Assembly: GCA_945787265.1 (NCBI GenBank) | Contig: CALZHS010000471.1 | Span: forward strand, 1 to 5,084 | Source: an uncultured Gammaproteobacteria bacterium | GTDB lineage: Bacteria > Pseudomonadota > Gammaproteobacteria > GCA-001735895 | DNA length: 5,084 nt | Direction: 5' to 3' | In this document: positions 1 to 4,968 of the stretch, in pieces | Numbering within the stretch: the first letter of the stretch is position 1 | Layout of the letters: every line of letters begins with the position of its first letter | Made by a program: the position numbers and the translations under genes | Notes under the pieces: generated by a model | Seen by the model: the letters and a program-made list of their open reading frames with translations, nothing else | What the model was told of the DNA's origin: nothing | Databases searched by the model: none

Positions 1-625
1 ATCGCGCTGGTTTCATACCGAAATGGGCTTCGACACGTTTCTTCCAGCATTTGTGCAGGTTGAAAATAGACGAGTAGGGCCCTCGAATCGAATACAGGGT
101 AACTTCGGAAAAGTCTCGCAGTAACCAGGCCATACCATCGCGGCTGAAGCGATAGCAATCGGTAAACCTGAGATCATGCGGCGCGTGGTAGCGAAACAGG
201 AATGGCAGATGCAGCAACAGGTAACCACCGTTTTGCAGCAGTTTGTATATCTCCTGGATAGCCGCGAACGGGTCGTATACGTGTTCCAGCACCGAAAGAC
301 AAACCACGCCGTCATAGCGTTCGTACTGCAGCCTGCTCGGGGCACAAATATCATCAATAATATCAGCCAGCGGCTCACCGGCATTAATCTCCATGGTTTC
401 TATCTGCCCTCCCTCGAAGAGTTCGATTTTGTCGCGGGTTGACTGTCCGACGTCGAGAATCATGCTGCAATTCGCGGCCATCAGGTTCAGCTTACTGGTT
501 AGCAGGGCTTCGCTATCGTAGGCAAAGCTGTGATCCACAGTGACACGTCGAATGGCCTCGAGGTGTTCTGCCATGGCCGCTTCGGCAATCGGATTACGCT
601 GATTAAGAATCGGGCTTTTAGTCAT
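1..625 (-). CDS. Class I SAM-dependent methyltransferase, N-terminal 208 residues (runs off the left edge)
   Basis: The minus frame from the ATG at 625-623 stays open to the window edge, giving 208 codons, so the C-terminus is missing. The methyltransferase call rests on a Rossmann-like layout. Motif I appears as MILDVGQST (residues 55-63), an acidic strand end EIN lies near 79-81, and DDIC is at 91-94. The post-II/III region is YDGVVCLSVLEHVYDPF (104-120), where VLEHV is typical of Methyltransf_11-like enzymes. The strand LLQNGGYLLLHLPF (129-142) follows. After it come YHAPHDLRF (146-154) and CYRFSRDG (157-164), resembling the D-YYRF-T/S segment of methyltransferases found near cell-surface glycan genes. 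Motif I reads GQS instead of the usual GxG, so SAM binding is probable but noncanonical. The substrate is unknown. The first ATG is chosen because the frame opens there; upstream GAAAAG is only a weak ribosome-binding site, and an in-frame ATG at residue 18 is an alternative. The gene is divergent from the aldehyde dehydrogenase gene. I am sure of the coding frame and fairly sure of the superfamily. Confidence 0.82.
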   Translation of the reverse strand, partial: MTKSPILNQRNPIAEAAMAEHLEAIRRVTVDHSFAYDSEALLTSKLNLMAANCSMILDVGQSTRDKIELFEGGQIETMEINAGEPLADIIDDICAPSRLQYERYDGVVCLSVLEHVYDPFAAIQEIYKLLQNGGYLLLHLPFLFRYHAPHDLRFTDCYRFSRDGMAWLLRDFSEVTLYSIRGPYSSIFNLHKCWKKRVEAHFGMKPAR

Positions 626-743
626 GCTTTTCAGTTTGCGGTTGGTTTATCAGGTGCATACTAGCGCTATTTGCCGGAATTCGCTTTTATACGATGGTAA
701 TAAACGCTAATCTTGGAACCGGCCACAGATCGGGAAGACAACT
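626..743. promoter_or_regulatory. Divergent intergenic region with an imperfect inverted repeat (candidate operator)
   Basis: This 118-bp gap must carry the start signals of both the methyltransferase gene and the aldehyde dehydrogenase gene. I see no convincing paired -35/-10 boxes in either direction; TTGCCG at 671-676 and an AT-rich stretch near 688-703 are weak candidates on the plus strand. An inverted repeat GCTTTTAT (683-690), 9-base spacer, ATAAACGC (700-707) pairs at 7 of 8 positions and could be an operator. A perfect 8-bp palindrome TAGCGCTA lies at 662-669. The aldehyde dehydrogenase ribosome-binding site is probably GGGAAG at 732-737, six bases before its ATG. The operator role is inference only. 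Confidence 0.3.
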
Positions 744-2207
744 ATGAAACACTACCAAATGTACATCGATGGCGAATGGTGTGACGCATCTGACGGAGCG
801 CAGCTTGAGTCGATTAATCCTGCCACCGGCGAGGTATGGGCGACCGCGGCAATCGCCGGCGAAACCGAGGTGAAGCGGGCTGTGGCGGCGGCCAAACGCA
901 CGCTGAACTCGGGTCCCTGGGCCAGTATGAATGCGACGCAACGTGGAAAACTGCTGCGTCGCCTGGGTGACTTAATTGCCGAGAATTCGAAGATGCTGGG
1001 TGAAATCGAGACCATCGATAGCGGTAAGCTGGCCAAGGAAACTCGAGCCCAGACCGGCTATGTTTCGGATTACTATTACTACTACGCGGGCCTTGCCGAC
1101 AAGATCCAGGGTGCGACGTTGCCGATCGACAAGCCCGATATGCATGTTTACACCAAGCGCGTCCCGATCGGCGTGGTTGCCGCGGTAGTGCCGTGGAATG
1201 CCCAGATGTTTCTGACTGCAACCAAGCTGGGGCCGGCACTGGCGGCCGGCAACACGGTCGTATTAAAGGCCTCGGAAATGGCGCCGGCACCGATGTTCGA
1301 ATTCGCCAGAATCGTCGATGAAGCCGGTTTTCCACCGGGCGTGGTAAACGTGATTACGGGTTACGGCGAACCCTGTGGTCGGATGCTGACCAGCCATCCG
1401 GACGTGGCCCGCGGCGGGCCCGAAACCGCCCGACATATCGTGCGCAATACCGCCGAAAATTTTGCCGTGGTATCGCTGGAACTGGGTGGTAAATCGCCAA
1501 TTCTGGTTTTTGATGACGCCGATCTCGAGGGTGCCGTGAACGGCATTATCGCGGGTAATTTCGGGGCCACCGGGCAGAGCTGCGTTGCTGGATCCAGGGT
1601 GTTTATCCAGTCCAGTATCCGCGAGCAAATCCTCGAAAAACTGGTTGAACGCGCCGGCCAGATCTGTATTGGTGATCCCCTCGCAGACGATACCCAGGTT
1701 GGGCCCCTGTGCACCCGGGAACTGCTCGACCACATCAGCGAGTCTGTCGATGACGCGGTTAAAGAAGGAGCCAGGCTGTTGTTTGGCGGCAAGCGTCCCG
1801 AAGGTTTTGATACGGGGTGGTATTACAGCCCCACCATACTGGACTGCCCGCACCAGGATATCCGCACCGTGCGCGAAGAAATGTTTGGGCCAATTTTGTC
1901 GGCATTGAGTTTCGATACCGAGGAAGAGGCGATCGAGATGGCCAATAATTCCGATTTTGGCCTTGGATCCGGTGTTTTCACGTCCAACGTGGCGCGCGCA
2001 ATTCGCGTATCGGATGCCATCCATTCGGGAATTGTCTGGGTCAACACCTACCGCGTTATTTCGCCGATCGCCCCGTTTGGCGGATTCAAGAACAGTGGTC
2101 CCGGTCGGGAGAGTGGCATCGACACCATCTACGACTACACCCGCACCAAGACAGTCTGGATCAATACCTCGACTGAACCGATGGCGAATCCATTCATTAT
2201 GCGTTAA
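744..2207 (+). CDS. NAD-dependent aldehyde dehydrogenase family protein (PF00171) with a four-residue gap in the FTG motif
   Basis: This 487-residue protein is of ordinary length for the ALDH superfamily, whose members oxidise an aldehyde to the acid with NAD(P)+. The catalytic set is present. Asn152 in VPWNAQ is the oxyanion-hole residue, and Lys175 and Glu178 in LKASE match the NAD ribose contacts, Glu suggesting NAD+ over NADP+. Glu246 in LELGGKSP is the general base, Cys280 in GQSCVAG is the nucleophile, and Glu379/Phe381 are in EEMFGP. The Glu246-Cys280 spacing of 34 equals that of human ALDH2 (268-302). SGPGRESG (451-458) is the C-terminal motif. The Lys175-Glu246 distance is 71 rather than 76, because HPDVAR (218-223) runs straight into GGPETAR (224-230), without the usual V/I-A/S-F-T strand of the NAD fold. 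Activity is therefore doubtful. Tyr110-Tyr114 form an unusual five-tyrosine run where relatives often have RYYAG. The start is supported by GGGAAG at 732-737 and by the typical N-terminus (YIDGEW). The substrate cannot be assigned; the neighbours give no pathway clue. Confidence 0.93.
   Translation: MKHYQMYIDGEWCDASDGAQLESINPATGEVWATAAIAGETEVKRAVAAAKRTLNSGPWASMNATQRGKLLRRLGDLIAENSKMLGEIETIDSGKLAKETRAQTGYVSDYYYYYAGLADKIQGATLPIDKPDMHVYTKRVPIGVVAAVVPWNAQMFLTATKLGPALAAGNTVVLKASEMAPAPMFEFARIVDEAGFPPGVVNVITGYGEPCGRMLTSHPDVARGGPETARHIVRNTAENFAVVSLELGGKSPILVFDDADLEGAVNGIIAGNFGATGQSCVAGSRVFIQSSIREQILEKLVERAGQICIGDPLADDTQVGPLCTRELLDHISESVDDAVKEGARLLFGGKRPEGFDTGWYYSPTILDCPHQDIRTVREEMFGPILSALSFDTEEEAIEMANNSDFGLGSGVFTSNVARAIRVSDAIHSGIVWVNTYRVISPIAPFGGFKNSGPGRESGIDTIYDYTRTKTVWINTSTEPMANPFIMR
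1406..1420. repeat. Perfect 7+1+7 bp GC palindrome at the aldehyde dehydrogenase deletion joint
   Basis: GGCCCGC (1406-1412), one central G (1413), then GCGGGCC (1414-1420) form an exact inverted repeat inside the aldehyde dehydrogenase gene. The codons where four conserved residues are missing meet at 1412/1413, at the centre of this palindrome. If the missing 12 bases once lay there, the two arms would have flanked a loop of about 13 bases, a structure that can be lost by replication slippage or misread during sequencing or assembly. The palindrome is directly visible; the mechanism is inference. Confidence 0.6.
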
Positions 2208-2241
2208 CAGTACCCCCGGCTCGGTTCGACATCCCCGGTAG

Positions 2242-2295
2242 CTACTGCCATCCTCGCATACTTACTGTCATCCCCGCTGTCGCGGGGATGACAGT
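2242..2295. repeat. Degenerate 20-bp-period direct repeat ending in a perfect 14-bp-stem palindrome
   Basis: In the convergent gap, ACTGTCATCCCCGC (2264-2277), loop TGTC (2278-2281) and GCGGGGATGACAGT (2282-2295) form a perfect 14-bp hairpin. The left arm is preceded 20 bases upstream by a related copy: 2242-2257 matches 2262-2277 at 13 of 16 positions. A weaker third ACATCCCCGG lies at 2229-2238. The core ATCCCC-N8-GGGGAT has the same architecture as small dispersed palindromes such as neisserial dRS3 (ATTCCC-N8-GGGAAT) and other REP-like elements. Its place between two converging genes would suit transcript 3'-end protection or bidirectional termination. Neither side has a T-run, so it is not a classical intrinsic terminator. 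Whether it is dispersed in the genome cannot be seen here. Confidence 0.7.
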
Positions 2296-2312
2296 GGTGC
2301 GCTCTGGGAGTG

Positions 2313-3152
2313 CTACTTGATGCTTTGCCAGTAGGCGACGAACTGCACCGCAATTCGCCCGCTGCGTGAACCGCGTTGGGTCGCAAATCGCAGCGCTTCG
2401 GCGCGCGCGTCTTCTGTCATTGTCAAGCCACGGCGTTGCAGGGTTTGCTCGACGACCGCCAGGTACTGTTCCTGGGTGAATGGGTGGAACGACAGCCACA
2501 ATCCGAAACGGTCGGATAGCGAGATTTTCTCCTCGATGCTGTCACTCGGATGTAATTGACCATCGACCATGCTGCTGTCGAGATTGTCCTGCATCGATTC
2601 AGGCATCAGGTGACGTCGATTCGAGGTCGCATAAATGATGACGTTGTCAGGCTGGGGTTGTAGCGATCCCTCGAGACAGGCCTTGAGCGCCTTGTAGGAA
2701 TCGTCATTGGCCTCGAACGATAAATCATCAAGATAGATGATGAATTTGCGCCCATCGCTCGCCAGGTGGTGGATGACATCGAACAGCTCGCCCGTTGCCG
2801 ACTTCGGAATTTCAACAATGCACAACCCGCGGTCCCTGAATTCATTCAGTTGTGCCTTGATTAACGATGACTTGCCGGTGCCGCGCGCACCCCACAGCAG
2901 GGCATTGTTGGCAGTCTTGTTGGCAAGGAACTGGGCGGTGTTACGCAGCAACAGGTTTTGCTGGCGCTCCAGATGCAATAGTTCAGATTTGTCGACCTGG
3001 TCAAACGGCGAAATTCCGTCGAGACCGTTGGCAGACCAGCGATAGGCGCAATATCCCGCCTCGGTCCTGATTTCGGTTTGACCGGGAATCAGTTTTTCAA
3101 CCCGGTCAAGCAATGCGTCGACGCGTTTGAAAATTTTGTCGATATCAGTCAT
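2313..3152 (-). CDS. DUF815-type AAA+ ATPase (PF05673-like), coupled to ettA
   Basis: This 279-residue protein appears complete and of normal length for the DUF815 family of P-loop ATPases, whose cellular role is not established. After an N-terminal helical region (1-80) come Walker A WGARGTGKSS (87-96), Walker B FIIYLDDLSF (137-146, with Asp142 and Asp143) and a sensor-1-like YATSNRRH (174-181). The family hallmark EEKISLSDRFGLWLSFHPF runs from 207 to 225, with Arg215 a possible arginine finger. Arg263 and Arg266 in GSRSGR are sensor-2-like. No signal peptide or membrane segment is seen, so it is probably cytoplasmic. The ATG at 3152-3150 shares one base with the ettA stop codon (TGATG on the minus strand), so it should be translated by reinitiation or coupling from the ettA message. 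The gene ends 18 bases from the intergenic palindrome. ATPase activity is expected from intact motifs; substrate and partner are unknown, and a role near the ribosome is only contextual inference. Confidence 0.9.
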   Translation of the reverse strand: MTDIDKIFKRVDALLDRVEKLIPGQTEIRTEAGYCAYRWSANGLDGISPFDQVDKSELLHLERQQNLLLRNTAQFLANKTANNALLWGARGTGKSSLIKAQLNEFRDRGLCIVEIPKSATGELFDVIHHLASDGRKFIIYLDDLSFEANDDSYKALKACLEGSLQPQPDNVIIYATSNRRHLMPESMQDNLDSSMVDGQLHPSDSIEEKISLSDRFGLWLSFHPFTQEQYLAVVEQTLQRRGLTMTEDARAEALRFATQRGSRSGRIAVQFVAYWQSIK

Positions 3153-4741
3153 CAGACCTCGAGCTTCCTGTATTTTATCCGGTGCGGCTGATCGGCATCC
3201 TGGCCCAGTCTTTGTTTACGATGGGATTCATACTCGGTGTAGTTACCCTCGTAAGTATAGACCTCACTGTTTCCTTCGAACGCAATAATGTGCGTTGCGA
3301 TGCGGTCGAGAAACCAGCGATCGTGAGAAATGACGACGAGCAGGTTACCGCCACTCTTAAGCAGCTTGGCGAGATGCAGGCGGTTGCGCTCACCGCCGGA
3401 GAGGTCCTTGACAAACTTCTGCTGTGCGGCGCCGCGAAAATTGAAGCGCGATACGTAGGCCCGCGACGGAACTTCGTAGCTGCCGACCACGATGTTATCG
3501 AGCCCGTCAGAGAGTTCCTCCCAAACGGTCTTGCTGCCATCGAGGTCATCACGAGACTGGTCGACGTAGGCGATTTTTACCGTCTCTCCAATCTTTATCG
3601 TGCCTTCATCGAGCGTTTCCTGGCCGACGATGATGCGAAACAGCGTGGTTTTACCCGCGCCGTTGGGTCCAATGATGCCGACGATGCCGCCGCGCGGTAG
3701 TTTGAATTCCAGGTCCTGGTAAAGCAGCTTATCAGCATAGGATTTTTTGCCGTCCTCGATTTCAACCACGACGTCGCCGAGTCGAGGCCCGGGGGGGATA
3801 TAGAGTTCGCGGGTTTCCGAACGCTTTTGGTACTCCTGCGACGACAGTTCTTCAAACCGTTTCAAGCGGGCTTTGCTTTTCGACTGTCGACCCTTGGGAT
3901 TTGCGTGCACCCATTCGAGCTCCGCCTGCATCGATTTCAGGCGCGCCTTTTCGGAACGCTCCTCGTGTTCCAGCCGCTTCTGTTTCTGTTCTAGCCAGGA
4001 CGAGTAGTTTCCTTCCCAGGGAATCCCGTGGCCGCGGTCGAGCTCGAGGATCCAGCCGGCGACGTTATCGAGAAAATAACGATCATGCGTAACAGCCACC
4101 ACGGTCCCGGGGAAGTCCTTGAGAAAGCGCTCCAGCCAGGCCACCGATTCTGCATCAAGGTGGTTGGTGGGCTCGTCCAGGATCAGCATATCGGGATTTG
4201 ACAACAGCAAACGGCACAGTGCGACGCGCCGCTTTTCTCCACCGGATAAATTCTCGACAGCCGCATCCCAGGGCGGTAAACGCAGTGCGTCGGCGGCGAC
4301 GTCGAGTTTGCGGTCCAGGTCCCAGGCACCCGCCGCATCGATTTTTTCCTGCAAATCGGCCTGTTGTGCCAGCAACTCGTTCATTTCATCGTCGGACATG
4401 GGTTCGGCGAACTTCATATTGATTGCGTTGAACTGGTCAAGCAGTGACTTGGTCTCAGCGACGCCCAGTTCGACGTTGCCACGCACATCCAGGCCTCCAT
4501 CGAGCTCGGGTTCCTGTGGCAGGTAGCCGATTCTGATACCTGTTTGCGGACGCGCCTCGCCGCTGTGTTCGGTATCAACGCCGGCCATGATGCGTAACAG
4601 CGTCGATTTACCGGCGCCGTTATAGCCGAGTACCCCGATTTTCGCGCCCGGGAAAAAATTGAGCGAAATATTTTTCAGGATTTCGTTTTGCGGGGGCACC
4701 ACCTTGCCGACCCCGCTCATGGTATAAATGTATTGCGCCAT
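3152..4741 (-). CDS. ettA: Energy-dependent translational throttle protein EttA (ABC-F), lacking Walker B and D-loop of the second ATPase domain
   Basis: ABC-F proteins bind the ribosomal E site; EttA regulates entry into elongation according to ATP/ADP. The N-terminus MAQYIYTM, the linker and C-terminal HRIKYRK closely follow E. coli EttA (YjjK, about 555 residues). This copy has 529. The first ATPase domain is complete: Walker A GYNGAGKS (39-46), LSGGE (165-169), Walker B with catalytic Glu in LILDEPTNHLD (186-196), and His219. An arm-like insertion lies at about 95-140. The charged P-site tRNA interaction helices run from about 245 to 320 and include KGRQSKSKARL. The second domain has Walker A GPNGAGKT (358-365) and LSGGE (447-451), but GGNLL (464-468) joins directly to VVISHD (469-474). 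About 28 residues, including LLDEPTNDLD and the catalytic Glu equivalent to E. coli Glu470, are absent. The frame is unbroken. ATP hydrolysis at that site is presumably lost; ribosome binding might remain. The gene is first in an operon with the DUF815 gene and is divergent from sucA. Confidence 0.95.
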   Translation of the reverse strand: MAQYIYTMSGVGKVVPPQNEILKNISLNFFPGAKIGVLGYNGAGKSTLLRIMAGVDTEHSGEARPQTGIRIGYLPQEPELDGGLDVRGNVELGVAETKSLLDQFNAINMKFAEPMSDDEMNELLAQQADLQEKIDAAGAWDLDRKLDVAADALRLPPWDAAVENLSGGEKRRVALCRLLLSNPDMLILDEPTNHLDAESVAWLERFLKDFPGTVVAVTHDRYFLDNVAGWILELDRGHGIPWEGNYSSWLEQKQKRLEHEERSEKARLKSMQAELEWVHANPKGRQSKSKARLKRFEELSSQEYQKRSETRELYIPPGPRLGDVVVEIEDGKKSYADKLLYQDLEFKLPRGGIVGIIGPNGAGKTTLFRIIVGQETLDEGTIKIGETVKIAYVDQSRDDLDGSKTVWEELSDGLDNIVVGSYEVPSRAYVSRFNFRGAAQQKFVKDLSGGERNRLHLAKLLKSGGNLLVVISHDRWFLDRIATHIIAFEGNSEVYTYEGNYTEYESHRKQRLGQDADQPHRIKYRKLEV

Positions 4742-4742
4742 G

Positions 4743-4752
4743 CCTCTTGTCC
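4743..4752 (-). promoter_or_regulatory. ettA ribosome-binding region with unusual spacing
   Basis: Read on the minus strand, GGACAAGAGGC precedes the ATG at 4741. The best purine match, AAGAGG (4748-4743), lies only one base from the start codon, closer than the usual 5-9 bases. GGA at 4752-4750 is better placed but short. The start is nevertheless firm because MAQYIYTM matches the conserved EttA N-terminus, so initiation may be weak or use the upstream GGA. Confidence 0.45.
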
Positions 4753-4769
4753 AGGTTCAGAATTGGCGT

Positions 4770-4778
4770 ATTCTAACA
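4770..4778 (-). promoter_or_regulatory. Candidate extended -10 promoter of the ettA-DUF815 operon
   Basis: On the minus strand TGTTAGAAT (4778-4770) combines a TGn extension with TAGAAT, five of six matches to TATAAT. This form can work with a poor -35, and only an AT-rich stretch is seen upstream (about 4787-4800). Transcription would start near 4763 and give a leader of about 22 bases. This is motif-based only. Confidence 0.45.
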
Positions 4779-4836
4779 GCGCTTATAAAATTAAAAACAC
4801 CTTCGTGGGCTTAAGGATTTGCCGGATCTATTGATA

Positions 4837-4865
4837 TTGACAAACCGCCCGTTTCTTCGCATGGT
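4837..4865 (+). promoter_or_regulatory. Candidate sucA promoter with consensus -35 and weak -10
   Basis: TTGACA at 4837-4842 is a perfect sigma-70 -35 hexamer. At 17-base spacing the -10 position reads CATGGT (4860-4865), only three of six matches. A strong -35 with a poor -10 is common at activator-dependent promoters, which would suit a regulated TCA-cycle gene, but this is inference. The leader would be about 97 bases. Confidence 0.35.
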
Positions 4866-4907
4866 AACGCTGCAGATTATTTAGCTTATTAATGACCCGA
4901 CTTCGAC

Positions 4908-4913
4908 TATTAT
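4908..4913 (+). promoter_or_regulatory. Alternative -10 box for sucA
   Basis: TATTAT matches TATAAT at five of six positions and would give a start near 4920, about 50 bases before the sucA ATG. The -35 position is weak (TTATTA at 4886-4891, 16-base spacing). It competes with the upstream candidate at 4837; both may be used, or neither. Confidence 0.25.
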
Positions 4914-4968
4914 GTGGAACATCAAACTCGCGTTAGCGCCCGACAAAACAGCCCAAAGGTAAGCCGCC

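Noticed and set aside
13..384. 123-codon minus-strand frame at the left edge
   Set aside because: It overlaps, in another frame, the methyltransferase frame that carries VLEHV and other family motifs. Its Cys/Arg-rich translation looks non-coding.
814..1335. 173-codon minus-strand frame inside the aldehyde dehydrogenase gene
   Set aside because: Its composition is rich in Arg, Pro and Ser, as expected of an out-of-frame reading, and it shows no recognisable domain.
1263..2024. 253-codon open frame on the minus strand
   Set aside because: It lies entirely antisense to the aldehyde dehydrogenase, whose motifs are unmistakable. The predicted protein shows no family motif, and such long shadow frames are common in GC-rich genes.
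2264..2295. Hairpin as a rho-independent terminator
   Set aside because: The stem is strong but neither strand has a T-run after it, so I class it as a palindromic repeat with only possible terminator activity.
2229..2295. Short repeats as a CRISPR array
   Set aside because: The copies are about 16 bases, degenerate, and separated by only a few bases, with no spacers and no cas genes.
3320..3400. EttA anomaly as a frameshift or split gene
   Set aside because: LSGGE and VISHDRW are in the same uninterrupted frame, so it is an in-frame loss. No displaced copy of the missing Walker B segment is visible elsewhere in the window.
3182..3700. 172-codon plus-strand frame opposite ettA
   Set aside because: It is antisense to the well-conserved EttA second domain, has no recognisable motif, and is best explained as a shadow frame.
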